64,000 nucleotides of DNA from contig NC_092025.1 in the NCBI RefSeq assembly GCF_042242105.1, positions 13,196,309-13,260,308 of the forward strand, written 5' to 3'. The stretch is from Pempheris klunzingeri. Lineage: Eukaryota; Chordata; Actinopteri; Acropomatiformes; Pempheridae. Positions within the stretch are counted from its first letter, which is position 1. Every line of letters begins with the position of its first letter. Positions 13,760-25,502 of the stretch are shown one piece after another. Under the pieces are notes generated by a model. The model saw nothing but the letters and a program-made list of their open reading frames with translations. It searched no databases and was not told the DNA's origin. Both the position numbers and the translations under genes were made by a program.

Positions 13760-13950
13760 ATGTTGGTCTGCCACTTTCACTCCAGAGTGAAATATCTCCA
13801 CATCTATTGTTCGGATTGCCATGAAATTTTGTACAGACATTCGTGGTTCCCAAGGGTGAATCCCGGGGAGTTTTTTTTTGATCTAGTAACTTTTCCTCTA
13901 GCTCCACCATGAGGTGTGCATTTGTGGTTTTGAAGTTTTGAAATGTGTCA
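13760..13950. mobile_element. Second fragment of the percomorph interspersed repeat
   Basis: The stretch contains ATTGCCATGAAATTT, TACAGACATTC, TTTTCCTCTAG and CCACCATGAGG, all characteristic words of the body of the same repeat family whose end is at 8,028-8,275. It is non-coding. The family link rests on my memory of the consensus, in which both word sets occur in one element. Confidence 0.6.
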
Positions 13951-16186
13951 AGATTTGAACAATTCATTGGTAATTAACTGACTATTAATTTTAACAATTT
14001 GCTTAAAAAGCTCAAGTTTCAATACTTGACAAAACATACAACATAGGTATGTGGTAGCGAACTAGCATTTACAAAGCTTATAACAAAGCGTGTAAAATCT
14101 CTATGAAAATGACACTAAAAAAGACAAAATACACAAATACATGCACATATTCATGTTCAAAGTGCATTAATTGTACACTTTGAAACATGTAAGATAGACT
14201 TTGTTCACATGGGACACTATGCTGTCACTTGTTTGTGATCAACATATGTGACATTCATGCCATTGACCATTCAAGAGTTAGACACGGAGGCATCTCTGGA
14301 ATGTCGCACAAGGTCAGCGTCTGGCAAGCTACTCGGCTGCCAAATATCCAATCATATCCGTGCCCCTGCCTTCCTCCATGCAAATCCTACAGCCGTTCAT
14401 CCTAGAAAGAATAATAAGCACCTTCTTGAGTAGAAGTGAGAGTTATGGTCGTGCAGGTTTGGCAGGTCACTGAGTTCAAAGGTCAGACCCCTAGACTGCT
14501 GTTTGACCATGGATGAGAGGAGGGTTGTAATGTGTTAAAAAGGCCTTTGAATCCCCGTGGAGTCATTTCTACACAGGATGTAGTCCCATCATATATAGCC
14601 TGCTGAGGTCAGTCTGCTGGGCTGAACCATTTTCATCTTCACACAGAACATTTAAACATTTACCTTTCCACTTTCTTTGTGAGAGATGGAGAGTGTGAAA
14701 TGATAAAGCAGTATAAATATAATAGAGGATAAAATGAACAGCAAATGGGAAAGAAAACAACTGCCAAATCTAAGAGCAATGGGGTGTTCAGGGCCTCTGT
14801 TCTCATGATCGCATGACACAGAGCTCCGGGGGCAGAGGTTAGGTCACAGGGGCCTTGTAATTAGTCTGTCTACCGACCAACCATGTCTCACAGGATAGGC
14901 ACCATTTATGGCATCTCACCCCTGACCTATGGCTCCTAGTCTCGAAAATATCCCCACAACGTCAGTGGTAGATGATGGTGTGTCGGAAGGTGAACTTTCA
15001 CCCCGGAGAACAGAGGAGGGTCACAGGGGAGTGAGCACCAATGTACCGCAATAGGATCATTCAGGCCAGAGTGCAGAACCGGTTCCTGTGCTTATACAAT
15101 TACACCTGAAATGATTAGTGGGTTAATTGATTAGTTGATCAACTGAAATTTAGTCTGCAACTTCAATTACTTCAAGGGATATTCCAGCAATTTAGTATTG
15201 TATCTTCATGAAGTCGGGGGGACACAGAAAGCAGTTTTCTTTTTTCTTTTTTTTTAATTGTAAAAATGTGTGCAGCCACCAGAGGCCAAGATGCCATGAC
15301 TTTTAGCACCTGGTATGGCTCAAGCTCCAAAAGAACATAGGAAAAAAAACTGACCCTACATTTCCCATAATGCACTTTGATAGCATCTTTCCAGCTAAAA
15401 ACCTTAATGTTTCAAAATCCACATCCGCAGTTTGTGATGTAAGCTTTCTTTTAATAATGTGTAGGCGTTATTTGGCTTTGGGGATTAAAGTCATTTTCCA
15501 CTACTTAGTGACACTTTATAGTCCACAGTATCAATTGATTTAAATCTGTAAATGAATCGATATTCCTTACTTGCAGCCCGAGAGCAGCAGCAGAGTTGAG
15601 ACCAAATGCTCAATGGTTGCAATTTAACTCCAAACCATTTTGCCTCAATCACATTTGATAGGAAGCTACACCTACATGAGCCTTTTGCTTTCCCAAGAAT
15701 GAGGAAAAATATTCCACCTGAGATTAATCACCTATATAAAGACTGAAGATGAGTGGCGACGCAATATGAACAGCATGCAGCTGTTAAACAAGTAAAAGCC
15801 TGTCCAGCTGAAGTTCTGGGCTGTACAACTACTGCTGCAGCCCTGAGGGGAGGGGGGAATGTGACCGCGCTGGTTTTTGTCAGCAGTGCTTCGGGGCACA
15901 AACCTGGATGCGTATGGTGGGGGGGGGGAAACCCACAGCCCTGTAAGTGCTCACATACAGAGTACACCTCCTAACAGAGACACACACACACAGACGCACA
16001 CACATGCCAGTAAAGGGCACTTCTCTCCACTTATGTAACTTGGTTGAGAAGAAGAACCTCCACCTCTGAGTCATCTTTATGTGAACACCAGAGGGACAGC
16101 CTTGCAACCTTAAAGTCAGACTGTGTACATGTGGGTGTTGGATATCAGTTAATAGCAAGACATTGTCCCTTTTCTTTTAAATATGA

Positions 16187-16248
<62 letters not shown>

Positions 16249-17950
16249 GTGACAAGGTCAGCAACCAAACGGACTGAACCCTGTAAGACTGGTTCACCGG
16301 TATGTTTGGAAGAAAAAAACGCACAGCCACTGTGGCCTGTCAAACCCTGAGGCAATGGCTATTACTGGAAGAATACACCTTCAGCGTTACCTTTCACCTG
16401 AAACCTTGTCGTTGAGATGCACTGACAGTTGTGCTCCGAGCGTTGCATAAGTTCAGCGTGTCTGTTTTGCATCGGCTCACTCCGGGGTTTGACTGAATTT
16501 GAAGGCCTGTGCTGTGAAAGTGAAGGCTGATGCTGAGGTTTTTTGTTGCCATGCTTTTGTTCAACATTTAAAAAGCGCTCTCTCGGAAGTCTTATGAAAC
16601 ACCACTTTGATGTGAGGCACTAATACCAGAGGTACAAAAGTACAAATTCAAAAGCTCATGCAGGAAACAACATCAGACATAAATCATATCTGGGACAGAA
16701 AATAGGGATATGCTGATTATTCATATATGTCCAAATTTATATTGACACAAGCCTTTCGCATGATCCAACTGGCTAGATAGTTTTCATTGTCTTTCTCATT
16801 CTGGTCTATTCTTCTATGCAGAGCTTTGTTGGACTCTACCTGCTGTCACGGCTTCTCTCCCTCACTGTCAGCAGCATTGGTAGTCTCTATTATTCATCAC
16901 CTCCACTCCCAGGCTATTTATACCAGCTTTTACCGCCAGTCTGTCTTTCCGCTCTGCTGGCTGCATCTGTCTACACTAATACAGATATTTCAACTTGTAT
17001 AGGCGGTTTTGAGCCGTTCTTGGCCTGAAGCGGCCTTACTACAGATAAAAGCATATACTTTTCAAAATAATATTGCAATGCCACCACTAAAGAACGTAAT
17101 GAAAACTATTAAGTCATTGGTGAATTTTAATGAAAGTCGACCGCAGATGTTTCGCTAATAAAATAGGTGCTTAAGGTTCCCCAAGTCGACATATACGGCC
17201 ACTGTTGAGAGCTAAACATTTCATCTATGAATTAAACTACACACACTCTGCAGCTTGCCTCTGGATTGCTCCCTGAGGTATTAACTCCATTGAAGGGTCT
17301 CTAATATCTCATTTCCCCTGGAGAAGAGTAGCGAGCGCCAAGTCACTTCACATAGGAGCATCCGCCGCTCCCATGAAAGGGAAAAGGCTTTTAAAGTATG
17401 CAATTTCTGCAGCCATGTGCTGGCTATCTGCAGGCAGGGACATGCATACTGTATGTGAATGTGTCCATGTGTGTAACTGTGTGTGTGTGTGTGTGTGTGT
17501 TGGCCAGCGCGGGGCACAGCTGTTCAGTTTAATGTCATGGATGAAGAACAAAGACCAAGATTTCAATTTCAATCCAAAATTTCCAATCACAAACGGCCAT
17601 TTATATTTTAGTAGGCAGCTCTTGTGGCCTGTCTGGGATGTTCATGAAATTTAATGTTTTTATATATGTGCAGTATTAACTGAATAATTCTCCCCAGTGG
17701 CCCGTGTCACCTATAATGATGAGAAACAATGCGCAACAGCATTATCGTGTGTGCATCTCCAGCCACTGGTGTACATGGGTAAACTCCTACAATAGAAAGA
17801 ATAAGCAAATCCCATGTGATTGATCCATCTGTTATGGAGCATCAGGCTTGTACTTGTCAAAATTTGAGTTTTGAAGAGTAGCAACGCCCTCTACGGGATG
17901 ATACAGGTTAATACACACACATTTTTTAGGGACAGGACCTCCTAGAAATT
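13951..17950. other. Gene-free stretch with a probable old repeat and a CA array
   Basis: No exon is supported. A probable interspersed repeat at about 15,170-15,440 contains ATTTCCCATAATGCACTTTG, a ZNF143-like word. A (CA)n array is at 16,195-16,241, and a TG tract is at about 17,476-17,500. The rest is unremarkable. Confidence 0.5.
16195..16241. repeat. (CA)n microsatellite
   Basis: An uninterrupted CA array of about 47 bases. Confidence 0.95.
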
Positions 17951-18242
17951 CTCATCTCATCTCATCTCATTTTCTATACCGCTTATCCATCAGGGTCGCG
18001 GAGCCTATCCCAGCTGACATTGGGCGAGAGGCGGGGTACACCCTGGACTGGTCACCAGCCAATCGCAGGGCCACATACAGACACAGACAACCATTCACAC
18101 TCACACCTACGGACAATTTAGAGTTACCAATTAACCTAATGTGCATGTCTTTGGATTGTGGGAGGAAGCCGGAGTACCCGGAGAGAACCCACGCTTCTTG
18201 CTGTGAGGCAACAGTGCTAACCACAGCACCACCATGCTGCCC
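17951..18242 (+). mobile_element. Teleost interspersed repeat with CATCT head
   Basis: The copy begins with a CATCT pentamer array. It then has the widely repeated teleost phrases CTATACCGCTTATCC, GAGCCTATCCCAGCTGACAT, GGCGAGAGGCGGGGTACACC, ACAATTTAGAGTTACCAATT and GTCTTTGGATTGTGGGAGG, ending CTAACCACAGCACCACCATG. Between GAGAGAACCCACGC and TTCTTGCTGTGAGG the segment usually present in this family (ending CGAACCC-like) is missing, so this copy is internally deleted. The repeat is non-coding. Confidence 0.75.
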
Positions 18243-19339
18243 TTTCCTAGAAATTGAATCTAGAAATTTAACACCTTAAAAGTCACCTCTTAAATTTCAA
18301 ATGCCTTATTTTAATTTTTTATCGGGTTATTTTTGTAAGGCTGATCAACATCAACACAAAATAACCCACTGCTCAGAGTATTGAACCAGGCTTATCCTTC
18401 AAGGTGGGGTTCAAATACAACGATGAAATGTTTAAAATGAGCATAATATGAGGGGTTTTAATAGGGAAAATACGTCTTTTTCATCATATCTTAAACATTT
18501 CTTTTTCTTACCTGTAGCCTGGGATGTCTGTGAGGTGGACTGGGCAGCAGTACGATCACTGGTGACCACACATGAACAAAGATATCTGCATGTTTGAGAA
18601 CAAGACGCGTGTTGAGAAACTGTGCACTGTAGACAAAAACTATCAAAACCTCAGTCCTTATATACAAAGTCTGGCAAACAAGATTTTTCTTCATTTAGTG
18701 TTATCCATCTGGGAACTTCAACTTTGTTTCTTTCCCTTGTTTCTCTTTTAACCATTGGGAAAGTAATTTAAATACTGGACAATGAAAGTAAAGTAGTTCA
18801 ATGGCTTTCCGTTACTCTGATGTGCCACATACAGGGACCTTTAATAGAGGTCTATAGTAGGACTGGAACAAAAACCAAACAAGCAGCCAGCCTCACTTTA
18901 CACATTAGTTATTGGATGTTATTTAACATGAATGACACTACACAAAATATAGGTGATATCAGGAGATATTAGTGACATGCTAAAAAGGCAGAAAATGTTG
19001 GCTAAATAAAACTTACATGTCTTACCTGAGGGGACAGGTCCTCTTGTTTCAGCGGATGTTTGCCCCGAGCCAGGCTGACATTTCCGGGGTAGATGTTACA
19101 ACGAAATCTGTGACCAGTCAGACTGTGGGACACCAGGTTGTTTATCAAATACCTGCAGGTGAGGGACTCTAGCCATGGCCAAATTAACTTGTTTGGGTGA
19201 CCACACATGACTATCTGTTGCCTTCAAGTTCCCCCTTCAGTCACTATAGAGGGAAGTTTCATTGTATTTAACCAGCAGACCCACAAACCAAGCTGGACCT
19301 AGTCTGAATTTAGAGTACATAGTATACCAACAGGTGATG
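18243..19339. other. Non-coding, splice-like motifs only
   Basis: Minus-strand GTAAG-type donors occur near 18,513 and 19,025 and have short open frames before them. Their phases do not join and no family was recognised, so no gene is called. Confidence 0.45.
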
Positions 19340-20265
19340 TTCCAGTGCGCATGTGCGGAAGTATATGCTGCCTGTTACGATTGCTCCTGCTCGTTTTCTT
19401 ATTTTTTCTTACTTTTAACTATCTTTTTAATTATTTGTTTGACTTTTTTTGCTGGTAATATGTTTTTAAGACGTTCCCTCTCCAATACATGCTGGTGGAG
19501 AGAGCTCTTGTCATCTTTTTGCTGTGAAAGTACTACTTTAACTCTGCCGGGTGCAGTAAACATATGGCCGTTGGTAGCCGTTGGTAGCCTGCTGGCATCT
19601 TGACCACGAGATCTTCACAAATTCCAGAAGAATTGTGGAGGAAAACACACCGAGGTTGCGGAGGAAAGAAGAACCAGCGGAGGAGAGAAACCAGAAGGAG
19701 ACAACGGAGGCGTATGGAGGAAAAGAAATATAAACCCTGTCTCCCCATCGTTACTATGGGCAACGTGAGATCGCTGGTAAACAAGATGGAGACTGCACCA
19801 GGAGCGGTGAGCGGAAAGGAGGGGGGCCGTTCTGGTGAACAGGTGGTGCAGTCCTGCTCATATTACTATCAAGGAGCGCATCTGCAGCCCGGACATTGAA
19901 CTGTTTGCTGTTGGTCTTCGTCCACGTTGCCTGCCACGGGAGTTTTCACATGTTGTCATGGTGACTGTTTACATTCCTTTCAGCCAATCCAACGTCGGCG
20001 TGTGACGTCATCCACTCCGTCATAGCCCGGGTACAGACTCCACACCAGAGTGCACTCACTGCTATCTCTGTCTTCAACCATGTCACCATGGCAAAGGCAC
20101 TGCCCAACTTCATCCAGTATGAGAACTGTTTCACCAGAGAGGAGAGGACCCTGGACTCTGGACTCACCTGATTTACTTTTGTGTTTGAAGTTTATCCTTA
20201 TGGAGATGTGTGTAACAAAAAGCAATTTCCCCCTGGGGATTATTAAAGGAATTCTGATTCACAGG
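19340..20265 (+). mobile_element. Internally deleted LINE retrotransposon copy
   Basis: The copy starts with a T-rich 5' leader. A basic stretch follows (rich in Arg and Lys, about 19,640-19,735), then Leu-Pro-Ile-Val-Thr-Met-Gly-Asn-Val-Arg-Ser-Leu, the usual beginning of the apurinic-endonuclease-type ORF2 in Rex1/L2-like fish LINEs. In another frame come endonuclease-domain pieces (Pro-Asp-Ile-Glu-Leu, Leu-Pro-Arg-Glu-Phe-Ser-His-Val, and a final Glu-Arg-Thr-Leu-Asp). Sequence then jumps straight to a LINE 3' tail with GGGGATTATTAAAGGAATTC. Reverse transcriptase is missing and the frame is broken, so the copy is inactive. Exact ends and family are uncertain. Confidence 0.7.
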
Positions 20266-20730
20266 ACAAGGTCATAAGATTAAGTAATAATGAAGGGCCT
20301 ATTTGATAGTGAGCATTAGTGGAGAATTTCAAAATAAAGTTAGCAAAAGGTTAATGACACATGATATTGGGGTACTGGGCCAGCCTTAGTTCAGTTCACT
20401 TAAACATTTGACATAAATATCATGCCGTCACCATAGAAGTGAAATTCATATATTACATCTCCCTTCATTTGTTTCCCCAAATGTAAAATGCATTATAAAT
20501 AAATACTTACCATTTGTAACAGTGACCAAAACACCGTATTCAACCACAAGAAATTGCACAGTGGCAGCGAAGCAGACATTCCTGATCAAGACTGTCTGTC
20601 TTCATTGAAGGCACAAACCCATCCCACACCAGCAGACAAGCTCACAGGTGGAACTAGCAACCCGAATAATGGCTCCACAAATATAGGTAACTGTCCAAAG
20701 TTATCACACATGATCCAGATGAACTGACAA
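20266..20730. other. Intergenic sequence downstream of sod1
   Basis: Nothing firm is seen. A minus-strand GTAAGT donor-like site near 20,510 follows a short open frame, but no linked exon could be found. Confidence 0.45.
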
Positions 20731-20736
20731 TTTATT
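20731..20736 (-). terminator. Candidate sod1 polyadenylation signal
   Basis: TTTATT on the plus strand reads AATAAA on the minus strand, 272 bases beyond the sod1 stop codon. It is the first canonical hexamer I see there, which would give a 3' UTR of roughly 300 bases. Confidence 0.6.
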
Positions 20737-21007
20737 GATTAACTTTGTAAATTGTATACATCTGTTTTATTACTTGTGCGTCATCAACTCTTTGGGACCA
20801 GAACTAATCAGCAGACATATAAACCACACATACAATTGTCATGAAAAACAAACAGGAAAGCATGGCTCATCTACTCCTTTGACTAACTCAATAAAAAGCC
20901 AGAGTATTGAAAAGGACAAACTGTGACATCAAGTAGCTAGGTTGGTCTTATTAAGTGCTGTGGGGGGGAAAAGTTGTTTCCAGTGCTTCATATTCCAGCA
21001 GACTACT

Positions 21008-24000
21008 TCATTCGGTGATGCCAATGACACCACAGGCCAAACGTGCACCGGCGTTGCCCGTCTTTAGACTCTCCTCATTCTGTCCTTTTCCCAGATCGTC
21101 GGCCTTCTCATGGACCTAAGACACAGGACAAAGCAGTCAAAAAGGTTTTCCCATCAACAGCTTTTAGCCTAGGAGCCCAGTTCCAGTCAGCAAGTGCAAT
21201 ATCCTGCAGGTTTCAGTTCCTCTGACACCTAGGGCCCATCTCCTCAAGCTAAGATTAAGAAGTTAACTTTAAGCTAAAGCTGGCCTACAGGTCTCTCAAA
21301 TGTACACTGGAACTGAAGCGGAGAATGACTTTTCCTTACCACCATGGTTCTGCCAATGATGGAGTAGGGGCCAGTGAGGGTGAGCATCTTGTCCGTAATG
21401 TCTACCTTGGCAACATTGTTTTCTCCTGCAGTCACATTTCCCAGGTCTCCAATATGCCTATTAAAAAAAAACAAAAAAAAACAACTTGCATTAAACCCAT
21501 CTTAACAAAGAGTTCTTGCAACTGGCTACTTTGACTGAAAACTGTATCAGACCAGAACTTATTTGTTCCAATGTAAATACATGGTTCTTAGCCCTTCATT
21601 CACATATACACACTGATGGATTAATGAAGTCACTTCTACTGGCTGTATTTTAGTTAATCATTCCAGGTGTTTGCACACAGGCTCAGTGGCACATCTGCAT
21701 GATATGAAGCCATCATTACTTTCACCTGTGCACTTCCTGCACCTGTGCTCTATATTCTTTGTTTTCAGGTGCTAATTGTTTAGTTGGGGAATTTAGTATC
21801 AATGGACTGACACATTTTTATTATTGATAATGATTTGTTAAACTCTCATTACCGTGTGGTAGTATTTATTCAACTTCAACAGCTGATCATTTTATTCCAG
21901 CTGGGAAACCTTGACAGTTACCCTCCAATTACAAAAGGCAAAGTAGGATATGAAATCAACTTCTGTTCCCCTACAAACAAAGTTCATATGGCTCATCTAT
22001 TCAAAGCATAAATCAATGTAACTTCCAGTGAAGTGAATTTATGCAAGTTTTTGTTCCTGCTGTATAAACATATTTGTAAGAACAGATCTTCCCATTTTAT
22101 TCTGTTATTGATCAAATATAAGCCTTTCTAAATATTACATAGGAGGCATGATTTTAAAATGTATTTCTCATGTGAGCGAGCTTAGTGATCTCTGAATCTG
22201 TGTCTATGGCTTCAGTTGAGTTAGCTATTTGCATCAACTGTTATAATGTGCCTCAAAGCCCGCTGCGCACTGTAATGGCTCATAACTACTCTTCCCTGGG
22301 GCTCGACTCACCTCTCAGCATCATTAGGACCGGCATGATTCTTTTTGTGGGGATTGAAGTGAGGGCCTGCGCTGATGCACCCTGGGGAAAAAAAAAAAAA
22401 AAAAGCACATCTCTCAAACATTTCGTATCAAATCTGAGTGGAGGTAAACTGAAAGCAAGCAATGTTGTAACATTGATTTGCAAGTCCTGCGATTTGAGAA
22501 CCTTGATATGATTAACACACAACTGTTGCTCACCGTTCGTGTTGTCTCCAAAAACATGGACATGGAAACCATGGTCACCAGGAGTAAGGCCTTTGATTTC
22601 TCCTGTCACCCTCACAGGGGCTGATTCACTCTAACAGCAGAAAAACACAACCCATTGGGATACAATGACACAAAAGAGCCTTCACAGCCAGATGGCTAGA
22701 AGGACTTTAAGCTAAAGCACACAAAACAAAGGATCCTTTTAATCTTTTTTTCCTCTCTTCCCAGGCAGTCACTTGATAACATGAAATATAAAAAGGAAAG
22801 TTAAATTTTTCATTTGATTAGGCCACATTGACATCAATTCCATAAATAAAACAAAAAAAAACAAACAAGTTCTGGTTCTTTTATCAGGAACATCCATCTT
22901 GCTTAAACTGCCTGTGCAACATAACATTTCCAGTCATGCACAGCATGTCACAGACCTCCCTGTGCAGGAGAAAGAAAGATGGCGTCCCTCCAACTACTGT
23001 CACATCGCCTTTTCTAAGCACTCTAAATTGATTCTTCAACAAGAGTATTAGTAATTTTGTTATTTAAAAAGAAGTAAAACATTTGGGGAAATATTACACT
23101 TTTCCCCAGTTAGTCATTCAAAAAGCAGAACAAGACATGTGTTCATGTTTGTAACTTTAGTTCAGGAGGAGACTTTAGCAGGAAAGCTAATGTGATTGTT
23201 TGGAGTTTGCAGCTTGTGTTGCACGGCAGGCTGCCGTCTGGCTCAGTGTGACCAACCGCTCCGCCCATGACACAGTCCTAGTGCTGCTGCTGCAGGATTT
23301 TAATCAGCTGCACAGAGAGAAGGTCTAGATCTATGATCTATGTAGACTTGTCAAAGCTAAGTGGAACCATCATGAAATCAGAACACCTTAGTGGAAATTT
23401 ATTTTATTTTTTCTTTTGGATGGAACACAGGACAAGTGATTCAAAGAGTAATATATTTAGACCCAAAAAAATAAAAAAAATTTAACTTTGCTTGGCCTCT
23501 GAAATGTTTAGATCATCGAGTTGCTAGCTTTGCAAAAGAAAAATCATGTACAATGCTCCTGCTTTTCAGCCAAGGGTTTCATGACATTCAATTTAAAACT
23601 GCAGCACAATGACTAAGACAAAGATATCAGTGTCTGCACATGACCTTGCATAATAAACAAAAAAAAATAATAATGATACCCTAACCCTTCAGCAAATTTC
23701 AGTGGACAAAGCATTTAGCCCTGTGGTCAGATCACCAAAGATGATGTGGAAGATTCAACATTAAGTCCAATAACTTGTCTTTGGGTGGTGGAAAGCTGCG
23801 CACTCACCCTCAGTGGCACATGGCTGTCGAGTCCAGCTTCACCCTCCAGATAAAAAGGCAACAAGGAGGAGCGCACGCAGTGACTCAGCAAAATATATTT
23901 AAAAAAAATGAGCCAGAGTTTGATCCTCTCTTAAAGGCTACCATTGACTGTGTGACTTTTGAGTGCGACCCATTGGTGAAAACAACAAGCAGAAGTGATG

Positions 24001-24644
24001 CTTGGCTCGGTGTGGTGAATCTAACCACATCAGACTCCATCAGTATTAATAACACAGTCTGACCCTGCAGGTCAGGCAACAGGCGGTTCCAGCACACGCA
24101 CTGTTTATCATTAACTAATCACAGGCCTTAGACGGCCAAAGGTTGGGAATTAACGCAGTGACTTTGACATTAACCAGCTAACCAAGACAAGCTTTGAATA
24201 AAAGATGACACGTACCGGTTCTGACTCTGTGCGTACTTCGGTTAAGACTTACGTTAGTTCACGTTTTGCAACGTGCAGGCTAGCGTTTATTTGCATGGAC
24301 ACGCGGTTAGATAACCTATGCAAAAAAATGCGCAGGTTTGCTATATCGGAAATAGATCGATCACTTGTCATTCAAATGTGACATGTAACTCAGCTAGCTA
24401 GAGAGATATTTCCTGAAAACCAATCTAAACTTAACTACCGGCTGGTGAGGGGAGACTTTAGCTAGCTTAGCATTTGAGCGCTCTCTCTCTCTCACACACA
24501 CATTATCGGGTAGTTTCGTTAAAATGACAGATTAGATACTTTTACCTCTGAAATAAACGCAGCACGCCTTACCTCCTGTTCAAAATGAACGGTGCCGCTG
24601 GTCTCTCCGGCTCCCGCCAGCACACAGACAGCTTTCAGCACCAT
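21008..24644 (-). CDS. sod1: Cu/Zn superoxide dismutase, 5 exons
   Basis: The enzyme converts superoxide to oxygen and hydrogen peroxide, mainly in the cytosol, as a homodimer. Coding exons (minus strand, in order) are 24,573-24,644; 22,534-22,630; 22,312-22,381; 21,340-21,457; 21,008-21,115. They have the classical sizes 72, 97, 70 and 118 nt plus a last exon of 108, and encode 154 aa, the family's standard length. Counting Met as 1, copper ligands His47, His49, His64 and His121 are present, as are zinc ligands His64, His72, His81 and Asp84, the disulfide pair Cys58/Cys147 and active-site Arg144. The start has a good context (AAGATGG). Introns are 1,942, 152, 854 and 224 bases, and all are GT-AG. 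No break is seen. The gene is transcribed in the same direction as scaf4, unlike human, where the two converge. Confidence 0.97.
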
Positions 24645-24722
24645 CTTCGCAGTAGTTTCAGAGGACGCCCAAGTTTCTGTCACTCTCTCTGGCTCAGAGA
24701 CAACCTACATATGCAAGTTTCT

Positions 24723-24792
24723 GGTGGGCGGGCTTATGATGCATTCAGCCAATCAGAGTCGATTACAATCAAAAGGATAAATTGTGATTGGT
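24723..24792 (-). promoter_or_regulatory. Putative sod1 promoter: GC box and two opposed CCAAT boxes
   Basis: Within 80-150 bases upstream of the sod1 ATG lie a GC-box-like GGTGGGCGGGC (24,723-24,733), a CCAAT on the plus strand (24,749-24,753) and an inverted CCAAT, read as ATTGG, at 24,787-24,791. GC-box and CCAAT usage is typical of SOD1 promoters in vertebrates. The transcription start itself was not determined. Confidence 0.5.
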
Positions 24793-25496
24793 TGCTGCTC
24801 ATGACGGTATACAGCAGCCCATGGAGCAGCCATTAACGACAGATCTCCAATAATAATCAATTAAAATGGTAAATTAACGCGTTTCCTATCATTGGGATTC
24901 CTGACAAATTACTGTAGTTCATTATTATTGTGTTGCCATTTTATTTTTTATCAATATCATGAATCAGTAGCCTAGTATTTGTATCAAATTGTACTATACT
25001 GTCAGGCTGTATTTCTGCCAAATAATAAAAGAAGAAAATTCCTTTATCATAATGTTGGATGTTCAACAGGCCTCCTACAGTCAGAAGATAAGTCCCATGA
25101 CCAGCAGGCACATAGGGCATGACTAAACTATTGATGGGCATAACAGCAGTATAAAGCTAATTCAAAGGAAGGTGATTATTTGAGGGGAAGAATTATTTAG
25201 GCTGCAAAGCCAACTGTCCCATTTACCTTTTGTTGAGACCTAGACTGTACAAAAAATTTAAAAAAACCTTACCCATTTTATTTTTTGACGTGGATTGTCA
25301 AGGGTCAGCCTGTAAACCTTGGTTGAATTACTCCAAAATCTCAGAAAATACCAGGCCTCTGGCATTTAAACAGACAATTACATCAAATGTGTGCAAGATC
25401 ATTTTGAATATCTTTATCCTTCATGCAACAACGGTTGAGCATGGATTAAGCACATAATATAATTTCAACAAGCAAGGTGATTTGGTACAAAAATAG
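24793..25496. other. sod1-scaf4 intergenic spacer
   Basis: AT-rich sequence between the sod1 5' end and the scaf4 3' end. No exon is recognised. Confidence 0.5.
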
Positions 25497-25502
25497 TTTA
25501 TT
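25497..25502 (-). terminator. Candidate scaf4 polyadenylation signal
   Basis: Minus-strand AATAAA, about 2.5 kb beyond the scaf4 stop. The intervening 25,503-28,028 is AT-rich, has no ORF and looks like a long 3' UTR. Other hexamers (for example near 26,230 and 26,420) could be used earlier. Confidence 0.4.

Noticed and set aside
18491-20640. A possible minus-strand gene: donor-like GTAAG sites near 18,513, 19,025 and 20,510, each preceded by a short open frame.
   Set aside because: Reading phases do not join between the candidate exons, no family was recognised, and a LINE copy lies between two of them.
1-20700. Search for tiam1 exons expected from human synteny.
   Set aside because: No frame resembling the DH, PH, PDZ or Ras-binding regions was found on either strand.
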